A stretch of DNA of 64,000 nucleotides from Pedobacter cryoconitis (GTDB lineage Bacteria; Bacteroidota; Bacteroidia; Sphingobacteriales; Sphingobacteriaceae). The translations under genes and the position numbers were made by a program. How positions within the stretch are numbered: position 1 is the first letter of the stretch; each line of letters begins with the position of its first letter. The stretch covers positions 248,001 to 312,000 of the forward strand of contig NZ_JACHCG010000001.1 in the NCBI RefSeq assembly GCF_014200595.1, in the 5' to 3' direction. The notes under the pieces were generated by a model. That model saw only the letters and a list, made by a program, of their open reading frames with translations, was not told the DNA's origin and did no database searches. This document shows positions 9,123-17,599 of the stretch, in pieces.

Positions 9123-9153
9123 ACGCCCTGTTATTTTTTAGATAACAGGGCGT
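9123..9153 (-). terminator. terminator of the aromatic amino acid operon
   Basis: ACGCCCTGTTAT (9123-9134) pairs with ATAACAGGGCGT (9142-9153); on the minus strand a run of T follows. It lies 22 bp beyond the aroC stop. Confidence 0.85.
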
Positions 9154-9174
9154 CCGGATAAACAGGTTTTTAAC

Positions 9175-10266
9175 TTATAACCTGCTCGATTTATTTCTTA
9201 ATAACTGGTCGGCAAGCACTAAAGCTGCCATCGCCTCAACGATTACAACTGCTCTTGGCACAACACAAGGATCGTGTCTGCCTTTTCCTTTAATCTCTGC
9301 GGCCTCACCAGCAGCATTTACCGTTTGCTGGTTATGCATAATGGTTGCTACAGGTTTAAAAGCTACTGTAAAGTTGATTTCCATTCCGTTAGAAATTCCT
9401 CCTTGTATACCACCAGAGAAATTAGTTAATGTTTTTGGTGCATGTGCCCCGTCAGTCAGGAAGATATCATTGTGTGCTGATCCCCTCATCTCACTTCCTG
9501 AAAATCCTGAGCCATATTCAAAACCATGTACCGCATTGATGCTTAACATTGCTTTACCCAAATCGGCATGCAGCTTATCAAAAACCGGCTCTCCTAATCC
9601 CGGAGGGCAATTGTGAATGATACAGCTGATTTTTCCGCCAACCGTGTCACCATCTTTTCTGACGCTGTCAATAAACTCAATCATCTCATTGGCAGTTGCC
9701 GGATCTGCGCAGCGCACGATATTTTCTTCGCGCTGTGCCAGTAATTCAGCAATCGGCAATGCTGCTAAATTAGGTGCATTGATAGTACCTACAGCAGAGA
9801 CATGCGCAAAAATACCAATTCCGTAATGTTGAAGTAATAGCTTGGCAATAGCACCTGCTGCTACACGGGCAGCTGTTTCCCTTGCAGAAGAACGTCCACC
9901 TCCGCGGTGATCACGGATACCATATTTGGCGTCATAAGTATAATCAGCATGCGAAGGACGATAAACAGTCTTATTGTGCTCATAGTCTTTGGAACGGTGG
10001 TCCTCATTCGGAATTAAAAGCGCAATGGGCGTACCGGTACTTTGTCCTTCGAAAATACCCGATAAAATTTTTACCGTATCGCTCTCTTTACGCTGTGTAG
10101 TTATCTTTGATTGTCCTGGACGGCGTTTATCCAATTCTGACTGAATAAATTCCAGATCAATAGGCAATCCAGCAGGACAGCCATCTACGATAACGCCAAT
10201 AGCCTCGCCATGTGATTCTCCAAAAGTTGAAATCCTGAATAAGTGTCCGAAGGTATTACCTGCCAT
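9175..10266 (-). CDS. aroC: chorismate synthase
   Basis: A 363-residue chorismate synthase, the usual length. It converts EPSP to chorismate using reduced FMN. Signatures seen are [18 protein letters not shown] at the N-terminus, [42 protein letters not shown] and [23 protein letters not shown]. It is last in the minus-strand operon pheA - DAHP synthase/CM - aroA - aroC, with 28 bp between it and aroA and a strong terminator behind it. Control is therefore probably shared with the pheA attenuator at 13715-13844. Confidence 0.96.
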   Translation of the reverse strand: MAGNTFGHLFRISTFGESHGEAIGVIVDGCPAGLPIDLEFIQSELDKRRPGQSKITTQRKESDTVKILSGIFEGQSTGTPIALLIPNEDHRSKDYEHNKTVYRPSHADYTYDAKYGIRDHRGGGRSSARETAARVAAGAIAKLLLQHYGIGIFAHVSAVGTINAPNLAALPIAELLAQREENIVRCADPATANEMIEFIDSVRKDGDTVGGKISCIIHNCPPGLGEPVFDKLHADLGKAMLSINAVHGFEYGSGFSGSEMRGSAHNDIFLTDGAHAPKTLTNFSGGIQGGISNGMEINFTVAFKPVATIMHNQQTVNAAGEAAEIKGKGRHDPCVVPRAVVIVEAMAALVLADQLLRNKSSRL

Positions 10267-10294
10267 ATTTTTAATTTTTTTTTAAACTATTCTA

Positions 10295-11557
10295 TCAGGC
10301 TAATTCCTGAACTGTGAAACCTGCTTTTTCCAAATGTTTCCAGAAATCAGGATAGGACTTCTCTACCACCTGAAAATCTTCAATCTCTACTTCTTTAATC
10401 AGCAAACTTAACGGCGCAAATGCCATCGCCATCCGGTGATCATCATAAGTTGCGAAAGTTACCTTTTCCGGGAAGTTTAAGCCTTCACAGTTTAAGGTAT
10501 ACACCTCATTATCTTCATTTAAAGTAACGCCAATTTTGGCCAGTTCATTCTGTAAAGCCAGAATCCTGTTCGTTTCTTTAATTTTAAGCGTTTCCAGGCC
10601 AGTAAAAGCAAGGTTTAATCCCTTAGCAGCAGCACAAACAATGATAGTCTGCGCCAGATCGGGACAGTCTTTTAAGTTTAGGACCGCTGTAGTTTGTGGT
10701 TCGTTTTGAGTAGCCTTTAAAGCTATACCATCTGCCGTTCTTTGTGTATTTACACCAAGGCCAACCATGATTTCCTGGATTTTACTGTCTCCCTGCAAGC
10801 TTTCCTCTTTCAGGTTAGGCAGTTCAATAGCTGCCTGATCTGCCAGTGCAGCAATGCTGTACCAGTAAGATGCAGCGCTCCAGTCAGGTTCTACAGTTAG
10901 TGTTGCCGCCTGGTATTGTTGCGGGCCTATATAAATATTATCGCCCTTCCAGCTATGTGAAACCCCTGCTGAAGCTAATAAAGCCAGCGTCATTTCAACA
11001 TAAGGTCTGGAAGTTAATCCACCCTCGATATTCAGCGAAAGGCCAGCAAGTAATTTTGGTGCAATAATCAGCAAGGCTGATAAATACTGACTGCTTACAT
11101 TTCCTTTGATAGAAACCTCGGCACGCACATTATTTAAACCTCCGTTGATTGACAAAGGGGGGAAGCCCTCATTTTTAGCATAAGTGATATCCGCACCCAG
11201 ACTTTTTAAAGCGTCTACTAAGATACCAATCGGGCGTTCCTGCATTCTGGCAGAGCCTGTAAGCAAAAATTGCTGCGGAATTGTAGACAAATAAGCCGTT
11301 AAAAAGCGCATTGCAGTGCCGGCGTGGCCAACATCTACCGTTCTTCTTCCTTCAGGTTCAGTTGTATTCAGCTCCGTCAAAATTCTGTTCAAAGTCACCG
11401 TATCAGCAGCATCAGAAAGGTTATTCACCTTAACTAAGCCTTTACTGATTGCAGCAATGATTAATGCCCTGTTGCTCTCACTTTTTGAACCCGTGAGGTT
11501 TATCGTAGCCTGGATATCTTTTTGTCCCTTAAAGGAAACAAGTGCATTCTTCTTCAT
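10295..11557 (-). CDS. aroA: 3-phosphoshikimate 1-carboxyvinyltransferase (EPSP synthase)
   Basis: A 420-residue EPSP synthase, which joins shikimate 3-phosphate and phosphoenolpyruvate. The shikimate-phosphate loop TGSKSESNRALI (about 22-33), the PEP-binding DVGHAGTAMRFL (about 74-85) and the C-terminal TYDDHRMAMAFAPLSL are all present. The first motif has GSKSESNR where many enzymes have GSKSxSNR, so it is normal. The gene sits 90 bp after the DAHP synthase/CM gene and 28 bp before aroC on the minus strand, as part of the same pathway operon. Confidence 0.95.
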   Translation of the reverse strand: MKKNALVSFKGQKDIQATINLTGSKSESNRALIIAAISKGLVKVNNLSDAADTVTLNRILTELNTTEPEGRRTVDVGHAGTAMRFLTAYLSTIPQQFLLTGSARMQERPIGILVDALKSLGADITYAKNEGFPPLSINGGLNNVRAEVSIKGNVSSQYLSALLIIAPKLLAGLSLNIEGGLTSRPYVEMTLALLASAGVSHSWKGDNIYIGPQQYQAATLTVEPDWSAASYWYSIAALADQAAIELPNLKEESLQGDSKIQEIMVGLGVNTQRTADGIALKATQNEPQTTAVLNLKDCPDLAQTIIVCAAAKGLNLAFTGLETLKIKETNRILALQNELAKIGVTLNEDNEVYTLNCEGLNFPEKVTFATYDDHRMAMAFAPLSLLIKEVEIEDFQVVEKSYPDFWKHLEKAGFTVQELA

Positions 11558-11647
11558 TGGAGCATTTCGTGTTAATATTCTGTATTCAGAATTTTCGGTA
11601 GCTTTTCCTAATCTGCGACTAAGAAAAGCTTTTGAAAATTCAGCTGA

Positions 11648-12787
11648 TTAATGTTTTGCAGCAGCGGCAGTAGCTTCAACGATTTCTTCTTCAGTTTTGC
11701 CTTCGTTCATGATTGCAGTTTGTTTTCTGATAGACTCACCGTGAACTAATTCTAAGAATTTCTCTGTAAAACCAAGGTCTAATTTAAGTGCTTTAGCAAA
11801 AGCAGTTCCTTTTTTAAGGATTTCATCCCAACGGTTAACTTGTAAGATGGTTACTTTGCTATCTCTTTTATACTGACCGATTTTTTCAACGATAGTCATA
11901 CGCTCACTTAATTTCTGAAGTAAAACATCATCGATTTTATCGATTTGCTTACGTAATTCAGCTAATTTATCAGCAAAAGCTTCGTTGTTGGATTCTGGAT
12001 CACGTAAACTTAATTTAGCGACCAGTTCTTCCAAAGCAGCAGGCGTAACTTGTTGTTTTGCATCAGTCCATGCTACAGAAGGGTCAATATGTGACTCAAT
12101 CATTAATCCTTGCATATCGAGATCTAATGCTTTTTGAGAGATGTAAGGGATCAGTTCGCGATTTCCACAGATATGAGAAGGGTCATTGATAATTGGCAAT
12201 TCAGGGCAAAGCGTTTTCAACTGAATCGCAAGTTCCCACATTGGTTCGTTACGGAAAGAGCTTTTCTCGTAAGAAGAGAAACCACGGTGAATTGCACCTA
12301 ATTTAGTGATACCTGCATTGTTGATACGCTCTAAAGCACCAATCCATAAAGAGATATCAGGATTTACAGGGTTTTTAATTAATACAGGGATGTCAACACC
12401 TTTTAAAGCATCGGCAATTTCCTGTACTGTGAAAGGGTTAGCCGTTGATCTTGCGCCGATCCATAAGATATCTACGCCAGCTGCCAATGCTTCTTCCACA
12501 TGTTTAGCGTTTGCTACTTCTACAGCTGTAGGTAATCCGGTTTCAGCTTTAGCTTTTTTCAACCATTCTAAACCGATACTTCCAATTCCTTCGAATTCTC
12601 CCGGACGGGTACGTGGTTTCCAGATACCAGCTCTTAATACAGACACTTTACCAGTTGCCGCTAATAAATGTGCAGTAGATAACAATTGATCTTCAGTTTC
12701 TGCACTACATGGTCCAGAGATGATAAGCGGCTCGTTTTTGACGTTGATCCAGCTCGATAATGGCTGAATGTTTAAGTTTAATTTCAT
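11648..12787 (-). CDS. bifunctional DAHP synthase / type II chorismate mutase
   Basis: The 379-residue product combines the first committed step of aromatic synthesis (DAHP synthase) with chorismate mutase. Residues about 1-265 are a KDPG-aldolase-like DAHP synthase: SGPCSAETEDQ, RAGIWKPRTRPGEFEG, WIGARSTANPF and INDPSHICGNRE. Residues about 280-365 are an all-helical AroQ-type chorismate mutase (ELRKQIDKIDDVLLQKLSERM, with the basic VEKIGQYKRDS segment). This order is the usual one in Bacteroidota. It follows pheA by 58 bp. The mutase supplies prephenate for PheA directly upstream, so this pair forms a phenylalanine branch. Confidence 0.94.
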   Translation of the reverse strand: MKLNLNIQPLSSWINVKNEPLIISGPCSAETEDQLLSTAHLLAATGKVSVLRAGIWKPRTRPGEFEGIGSIGLEWLKKAKAETGLPTAVEVANAKHVEEALAAGVDILWIGARSTANPFTVQEIADALKGVDIPVLIKNPVNPDISLWIGALERINNAGITKLGAIHRGFSSYEKSSFRNEPMWELAIQLKTLCPELPIINDPSHICGNRELIPYISQKALDLDMQGLMIESHIDPSVAWTDAKQQVTPAALEELVAKLSLRDPESNNEAFADKLAELRKQIDKIDDVLLQKLSERMTIVEKIGQYKRDSKVTILQVNRWDEILKKGTAFAKALKLDLGFTEKFLELVHGESIRKQTAIMNEGKTEEEIVEATAAAAKH

Positions 12788-12845
12788 GATGAGGGGGATT
12801 TAATGTGGTATGTGTTAAATATTTTAAATGCTGATTTGTGAGTTG

Positions 12846-13679
12846 TTAAACGATATCGTTCTTTAGATATTCGCCCATTATATTAAAGTTTACTGTGTAT
12901 TTCAGTGCTTTACGGATAGCGACGTCATATTTTTCGCTGTCTGTCCATTCCATATCGACATAGAAATAATACTCACTCCTTTTACCTAAAACAGGCATAG
13001 ACTGGATCTTGCTTAAATTCACACTTTGTTCTGCGAATATATTCAGCACTTTGGAAAGTGCCCCTACATGGTTACCAACCTGGAAACAGATGGAGGATTT
13101 ATTAATTTCAGTCAAATCTTCAGTTTTATCGTTTTGAAGGATCAGGAAACGGGTGTAATTCTTTTTATTCGATTCAATTCTTCTTTCTATAATATTCAGG
13201 CCATAAAGTTCGGCAGCCAGTGTATTTGCAATCGCAACAGTATCAGTTAATTGCTCATCTCTGATTTTTTTGGCGCAAGCAGCTGTATCTACACTTTCCA
13301 CTACTTTAAGGTGTGGAAATTCGTCAAAGAAATCAATGCACTGACGAATAGCAATAGGGTGAGAGGTTACGTATTTTACGTCTTCCAATTTCACTCCCGG
13401 CAGGGCCATTAAGTGCAGTTGTATCGGAAGGTAAACCTCTCCGGTCACTGCAAAATTATATTCTCTGATCAGCGTGTAGTTTGGTAAAAGGCTACCGGCG
13501 ATAGAGTTTTCAATAGCCATCACTACATAGTCAACTTCCCGTGCTTCAAGCACTTCGCATGTTTGTTTAAAGGAATTGCATTCGACAGTTTTAATGTCAT
13601 TACCAAAGAATTTGAAAGCAGCTTCTTCATGAAAGGAGGCTTTAATACCTTGTATTGCTACTCTTGTTACTTTTTTCAT
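12846..13679 (-). CDS. pheA: prephenate dehydratase
   Basis: A 277-residue monofunctional prephenate dehydratase giving phenylpyruvate. The PDT domain (about 1-180) carries AIQGIKASFHEEAA, VVMAIENSIAGSLLPNY, VTSHPIAIRQC and the catalytic-region pattern SNKKNYTRFLIL, with the Thr-Arg-Phe triad. A regulatory ACT domain follows (about 195-277: CFQVGNHVGALSKVLNIFAEQSVNLSKIQSMP), implying allosteric control by phenylalanine. It is the first structural gene of the operon and is preceded by a complete attenuation leader, so it is probably controlled both at transcription termination and by feedback. Confidence 0.95.
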   Translation of the reverse strand: MKKVTRVAIQGIKASFHEEAAFKFFGNDIKTVECNSFKQTCEVLEAREVDYVVMAIENSIAGSLLPNYTLIREYNFAVTGEVYLPIQLHLMALPGVKLEDVKYVTSHPIAIRQCIDFFDEFPHLKVVESVDTAACAKKIRDEQLTDTVAIANTLAAELYGLNIIERRIESNKKNYTRFLILQNDKTEDLTEINKSSICFQVGNHVGALSKVLNIFAEQSVNLSKIQSMPVLGKRSEYYFYVDMEWTDSEKYDVAIRKALKYTVNFNIMGEYLKNDIV

Positions 13680-13714
13680 TTTTATAATCTCCTGCGTTAA
13701 TTTTTGCTTTAAAC

Positions 13715-13746
13715 AAAAAAAGTCCCGGCAGGATGCCGGGACTTTT
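13715..13746 (-). terminator. attenuator terminator of the pheA operon
   Basis: On the minus strand, GTCCCGGCA (13742-13734) and TGCCGGGAC (13730-13722) form a 9-bp GC-rich stem with a 3-nt loop, followed by seven T (13721-13715). It lies 35 bp before the pheA ATG and after the leader peptide. Its 5' arm can alternatively pair with 13792-13784, which overlaps the end of the leader ORF. Confidence 0.88.
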
Positions 13747-13781
13747 CATATACAATTTATGTTGATTTTTTTGATTGCATA

Positions 13782-13844
13782 TCAGTCCCGGCTCTTACTA
13801 AAATAGTAGAAGTAGCTAAACCAATATGTAGTGATGTTTCTCAT
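13782..13844 (-). CDS. aromatic-rich leader peptide of the pheA operon
   Basis: A 20-codon ORF on the minus strand (ATG at 13844, TGA at 13784-13782). Eight of nine consecutive residues from Tyr7 to Phe15 are aromatic: Tyr7, Trp8, Phe9, Tyr11, Phe12, Tyr13, Tyr14, Phe15. Its last codons and stop lie inside GCCGGGACT (13792-13784), which is complementary to the 5' arm of the terminator. The logic matches ribosome-mediated attenuation. A ribosome that stalls on scarce Phe/Tyr codons leaves the segment free to form the antiterminator; one that reaches the stop codon covers it, so the terminator forms. The mechanism is inferred; the sequence elements are directly visible. Confidence 0.85.
   Translation of the reverse strand: MRNITTYWFSYFYYFSKSRD
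13784..13792 (-). promoter_or_regulatory. antiterminator segment
   Basis: RNA GCCGGGACU (13792-13784) is perfectly complementary over 9 nt to AGUCCCGGC at 13743-13735, the 5' arm of the attenuator terminator, so the two structures exclude each other. Confidence 0.8.
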
Positions 13845-13900
13845 TTTTTTCTTTGGTGGACTCTGAAAAAAGAATCCTTTATTTTTAATCTTTGTTTTTT

Positions 13901-13931
13901 CAAATGTAGCAACAAAATTTAATTTGTCAAA
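13901..13931 (-). promoter_or_regulatory. promoter of the pheA operon
   Basis: On the minus strand the -7 box TACATTTG (13908-13901) matches TAnnTTTG, and TTTG (13931-13928) lies 19 nt upstream as a -33 box, the spacing known for Bacteroidota sigma-ABfr promoters. The leader peptide ATG is about 57 nt downstream. Confidence 0.75.
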
Positions 13932-13961
13932 TTTAATTTAAAAAAAATTATTAATGGTGTC

Positions 13962-14879
13962 CTAATGCTGTTGAATCGGCAATTTCTCCCGCTGCTCAGC
14001 CTCTTTTAACTCTTGTTGCATCACTTTTGCGATCTGCGTACTGCCATCATGGCTCCATCCCGGAGGATTAAATACGTAACCAAGTTTGTTTTTAAAGCCC
14101 GGTGCTCGTTTCACATCTGCTGTCATGGCTTTAAATTCATGAAAGACAATATTCACAGGCCCGGTATCTTCAGGCTGATGTGTTAAACCATAAACAACCT
14201 TATCTTCAGGAAGTTCTTCCTGAAAAGTTCCGAACATCCTGTCCCAGATAATCAGCACCATACCCATGTTTTTATCCAGATAGCGGATATTACTGGCATG
14301 ATGTACCCTGTGGTGAGACGGGGTAACCAGGAAGTATTCCAGGATCGGATGTAATTTTCCGACCGCCTGTGTATGCACCATATTTCCATACAATTGCGTA
14401 ACCAGGTAGGCAAAAAGGATGTCTATCGCCGAGAAACCCATAAATGCCAGCGGCAAATAAAAGAATACCCGGTATAGCGGCTCAAAAACTGTAGACCGGA
14501 ATCCTGTGGTCAGGTTAAACAGGGGTGAGGAATGATGTGTCACATGCATCGCCCAGAAAAACCTGATATAATGACCTGAAGTATGTAATACCCAATACAA
14601 CAGGTCTTGTGCAAGTACCAGCACTACCCAGTAAACGAAAATATTTTTGATTTCGAACAGGCGGAACTGATAACAGTAATTCAGTAAAAAGAACGTAGCA
14701 GTTTTAGTCGATATATTGATTAAAAAGGCCAGGCCCATCAGGTATACGTTTGTCCACGTATCTCTTTTAGCATATAACTTCCTGTCGTGCATGTAACTGA
14801 TGTACATTTCCACAATGGAAATAACAATCAGCAGGCCGAACAAGAGGGAGAGCGTTATATTTCTAGGATCATTTAGCAT
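13962..14879 (-). CDS. sterol desaturase / fatty acid hydroxylase family membrane protein
   Basis: A 305-residue membrane protein with several hydrophobic helices (about 8-27, 48-68, 80-100, 135-165) and the histidine clusters of the di-iron fatty acid hydroxylase superfamily: HTSGH (about 118-122), HVTHH (about 133-137) and HHRVHH (about 188-193). These would bind the two irons for O2-dependent C-H hydroxylation of a lipid. The substrate is unknown. Its start overlaps the aroB end by 11 bp, so the two are cotranscribed although their functions seem unrelated. The pheA promoter lies just downstream of its stop. Confidence 0.85.
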   Translation of the reverse strand: MLNDPRNITLSLLFGLLIVISIVEMYISYMHDRKLYAKRDTWTNVYLMGLAFLINISTKTATFFLLNYCYQFRLFEIKNIFVYWVVLVLAQDLLYWVLHTSGHYIRFFWAMHVTHHSSPLFNLTTGFRSTVFEPLYRVFFYLPLAFMGFSAIDILFAYLVTQLYGNMVHTQAVGKLHPILEYFLVTPSHHRVHHASNIRYLDKNMGMVLIIWDRMFGTFQEELPEDKVVYGLTHQPEDTGPVNIVFHEFKAMTADVKRAPGFKNKLGYVFNPPGWSHDGSTQIAKVMQQELKEAEQREKLPIQQH

Positions 14880-15936
14880 AAGTTAAATTGTAATATTCCA
14901 AACTTTCGACGATGTCGCTTTCTGAAACTCTACAGTTGTAAGTACATTTTCCAATGCTTTGCAATAATGAAAACAGCACATTACCATGTTCATTTTTCTT
15001 ATCGCTCTGCATTAATACAGAAAGTTGGGCGAACGATTTTTCTTTAATTTTATAAGCAGGGTATACTTTGGAAATATACTGACGTATTTCTTCCAGTTCT
15101 TCTGCGGTAAGGGTACTGTTTTTATGAGAAAGATAAGCTTCACATATCATTCCGATAGCAATTGCCTCTCCATGAGTTAATGGCTTTTTATCTTTGCTCA
15201 AAGAATAGCTCTCTACAGCATGACCGATGGTATGACCAAAGTTTAAGATCTTGCGTAAGCCCTTTTCCTGCGGATCAGCGGTTACGACCTCGTTTTTGAT
15301 CTCTACCGAACGGTGTATAGCCGCGGTTGTTATGTTTTTATAGTCAGCAGCCTTTAACTGATGATAGTATTCCTGATCTACAATTAATCCGTGTTTAATC
15401 ATTTCCGCGAATCCTGAAAGCAATTCCCTTTGTGGTAATGTCTTCAAAAATTCTGCTTCAATAAATACGGCTTGTGGTAAACTGAAAGTACCGACCATGT
15501 TTTTTACGTTATCGATGTCAATACCAGTTTTTCCACCAACAGAAGCGTCAACCTGCGAAAGCAATGTCGTAGGGATATTGATAAAATCTACCCCGCGTTT
15601 GTACGTAGAGGCTACAAAACCACCCATATCCGTAATCACACCACCACCAAGGTTAATAACCAGGCATTTTCGGTCTGCGCCAAAATCGAGTAAAGTTTTC
15701 CAGATACCGATACAAAAATCAATGTTTTTGTTCTCTTCTCCCGGATCAGTCTCGATCAGGTCAAATCCACTAAAATCATCCAGCATCTCTCTGAATACAG
15801 GCAAACAAAGTTCGGCTGTATTCCGGTCTGCGAAAACAAATATATTGCTGTACTTTCCGTTTTCGATGATTTCTGCTAAGGGTGCTAACCTGGTATCAAA
15901 ATATATATTGTGACCAGCACTTTCCAGTTTATTCAT
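14869..15936 (-). CDS. aroB: 3-dehydroquinate synthase
   Basis: A 355-residue NAD- and metal-dependent enzyme that cyclises DAHP to 3-dehydroquinate. Signatures: VINLGGGVITDMGGFVAS (about 93-110), INIPTTLLSQVDASVGGKTGID (about 118-139), the metal ligands in SGFAEMIKHGL, and the histidines in LNFGHTIGHAVES and HGEAIAIGM. The gene overlaps the S4 protein stop by a base at 15936 and the hydroxylase start by 11 bp, giving a three-gene operon. It is one transcription unit upstream of the pheA-aroG-aroA-aroC operon on the same strand. Confidence 0.95.
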   Translation of the reverse strand: MNKLESAGHNIYFDTRLAPLAEIIENGKYSNIFVFADRNTAELCLPVFREMLDDFSGFDLIETDPGEENKNIDFCIGIWKTLLDFGADRKCLVINLGGGVITDMGGFVASTYKRGVDFINIPTTLLSQVDASVGGKTGIDIDNVKNMVGTFSLPQAVFIEAEFLKTLPQRELLSGFAEMIKHGLIVDQEYYHQLKAADYKNITTAAIHRSVEIKNEVVTADPQEKGLRKILNFGHTIGHAVESYSLSKDKKPLTHGEAIAIGMICEAYLSHKNSTLTAEELEEIRQYISKVYPAYKIKEKSFAQLSVLMQSDKKNEHGNVLFSLLQSIGKCTYNCRVSESDIVESLEYYNLTYAK

Positions 15937-16142
15937 TATACTATTTTAATTTGGTTACCCATAAAATCAACAACATCACCAATACGTACTTTTAAACGCT
16001 TCCGGTAATCCACATTGCCGTTATACTTCACCAGACCATCTTCTACTACTGTTTGCGCTTCGCCGCCACTTTGAACAAGTCCGGTAGCTTTTAGCAAAGA
16101 AATAAGGGGAATAAATTCGCCTTCTAATTTAAATTCTATCAT
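15936..16142 (-). CDS. S4-domain RNA-binding protein (YbcJ-like)
   Basis: A 68-residue single S4 domain protein: EFIPLISLLKATGLVQSGGEAQTVVEDGLVKYNG, then a short strand ending RIGDVVDFMG. This is the layout of YbcJ/YaaA-type small S4 proteins, thought to bind structured RNA. It is the first gene of the unit with aroB; its stop overlaps the aroB start at base 15936. Divergent from proline dehydrogenase with a 95-bp gap. Confidence 0.85.
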   Translation of the reverse strand: MIEFKLEGEFIPLISLLKATGLVQSGGEAQTVVEDGLVKYNGNVDYRKRLKVRIGDVVDFMGNQIKIV

Positions 16143-16175
16143 TGTACTGCAAATTTACAATTATTTATAAAGGGT

Positions 16176-16209
16176 TTTGCAAATGATAGTCCCGGAATTT
16201 ATATTTTTG
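16176..16209 (+). promoter_or_regulatory. promoter of the proline dehydrogenase gene
   Basis: TTTG (16176-16179) and TATTTTTG (16202-16209, fits TAnnTTTG) are 22 nt apart. The ATG at 16238 is 28 nt beyond the -7 box. Confidence 0.55.
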
Positions 16210-16237
16210 CGTCCGTTTGACTAATACATCAATCCAA

Positions 16238-17422
16238 ATGCAAGTATCCCCAGGGAAAAAACTAAATTTTGACAATACGGAGATAGCTTTTCGTAATAAA
16301 TCGAAATCAGAACTAAACAGCGCTTACTGGTTATTCAAAATAATGAGTAGCAATTTTTTGACCCAGGTGGGCCCGCCTGTGACAAATTTATTTTTAAACA
16401 TCGGCTTACCGATTCAGGGTATTATCAAATCTACCATCTTCAAGCAGTTTTGCGGAGGAGAGACCATTGCAGAGTGTGAGCGTACTATCGGTTTGCTGGC
16501 GGAGGGAAAAGTAGGTACAATCTTAGATTATTCTGTAGAGGGAGAAGAAGAGGAACACGTATTTGATTTTACCTGTGCAGAGATTATCAGAACGATCGAC
16601 CGGGCTGCGGGAGACAAACGTGTACCAATTACTGTGTTTAAAGTGACAGGTATCGGTCGTTTCGCTTTACTGGAGAAATTAGATGCTAAAGCCGAGCTTT
16701 CAGCAGAAGAGAAAGCCGAATTTGAAAAAGTGAAACGTCGTTGTGAGCGAATTTGCAGGACAGCATTTGAAAAAAATGTGCCTGTCATGATTGATGCAGA
16801 AGAAACCTGGATTCAGGACACGATCGATGCATTAGCTTTAGATATGATGATCTTATTCAATAAAGAGAAACTGATCGTTTACAATACTTATCAGTTATAT
16901 CGTCATGATAAACTTGCACATTTAAAAGCTGATCATCTGGTAGCTAATGAAGCAGGATTTATTTTAGGTGCTAAAATTGTTCGTGGTGCTTATATGGAAA
17001 AAGAACGTAAAAGAGCAGCCGAAAGAGGTTATCCTTCTCCGATTCAGCCAGATAAAGAAACTACAGACAGAGATTATAACGCAGCTATTACTTACTGCGC
17101 AGATCATGTTGAGCAGATTGGTGTGGTTTGTGGTACGCACAACGAGGATAGTTGTAAATTATTAGCAGAGTTGCTGGATACCAACCAAATTAGCCATAGT
17201 CACCCGCATGTTTATTTCGCCCAGTTATTGGGAATGAGTGATAACCTGAGTTTCAATTTATCTGATGCAGGATATAATGTAGCTAAATATGTTCCTTACG
17301 GGCCAGTTAAAGCCGTTATGCCGTATTTATTCAGACGTGCACAAGAAAATACCTCTGTTGCCGGACAAACCAGCAGAGAACTTGGTTTGATTGCGAGAGA
17401 AAAGCAAAGAAGAAACGGGTAA
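16238..17422 (+). CDS. FAD-dependent proline dehydrogenase
   Basis: A 394-residue single-function proline dehydrogenase that oxidises proline to 1-pyrroline-5-carboxylate, passing electrons to the respiratory chain through FAD. Family motifs: MIDAEETWIQDTIDAL (about 186-201), GAKIVRGAYMEKERKRA (about 243-259), VCGTHNEDS, and the C-terminal YVPYGPVKAVMPYLFRRAQENTS with the paired arginines that hold the substrate carboxylate. The frame stays open to a TTG at 16217, but ATG 16238 begins the natural MQVSPGKK start and lies well placed behind the promoter. It appears monocistronic, ending in a hairpin at 17442-17475. Confidence 0.9.
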   Translation: MQVSPGKKLNFDNTEIAFRNKSKSELNSAYWLFKIMSSNFLTQVGPPVTNLFLNIGLPIQGIIKSTIFKQFCGGETIAECERTIGLLAEGKVGTILDYSVEGEEEEHVFDFTCAEIIRTIDRAAGDKRVPITVFKVTGIGRFALLEKLDAKAELSAEEKAEFEKVKRRCERICRTAFEKNVPVMIDAEETWIQDTIDALALDMMILFNKEKLIVYNTYQLYRHDKLAHLKADHLVANEAGFILGAKIVRGAYMEKERKRAAERGYPSPIQPDKETTDRDYNAAITYCADHVEQIGVVCGTHNEDSCKLLAELLDTNQISHSHPHVYFAQLLGMSDNLSFNLSDAGYNVAKYVPYGPVKAVMPYLFRRAQENTSVAGQTSRELGLIAREKQRRNG

Positions 17423-17441
17423 TTTCCTTAAATCATCATTA

Positions 17442-17475
17442 AAAACCGTCTTGTATTAATTTATAAGGCGGTTTT
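17442..17475 (+). terminator. terminator of proline dehydrogenase gene
   Basis: AAAACCGTCTTGTA (17442-17455) pairs with TTATAAGGCGGTTTT (17461-17475) with one G-T type mismatch, then T-rich sequence. Confidence 0.7.
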
Positions 17476-17531
17476 GTTGTTAAAGGGTAGTAGTCTGAAT
17501 AGGGTGTTAACAAGAATTCTTCAAACACTAA

Positions 17532-17564
17532 AAACCCCTGCTCACGTGAAGTAAACAGGGGTTT
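17532..17564 (-). terminator. terminator of the catalase gene
   Basis: AAACCCCTG (17532-17540) pairs with CAGGGGTTT (17556-17564); A-rich on the plus strand, hence a T-run on the minus strand. It lies 36 bp beyond the catalase stop. Confidence 0.75.
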
Positions 17565-17599
17565 GGAATAATTGGTGTGTTTTGGGGGTATTTTTTTGC

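Noticed and set aside
16217..16237. TTG start of proline dehydrogenase at 16217
   Set aside because: ATG 16238 starts a natural N-terminus and sits at normal distance from the promoter.
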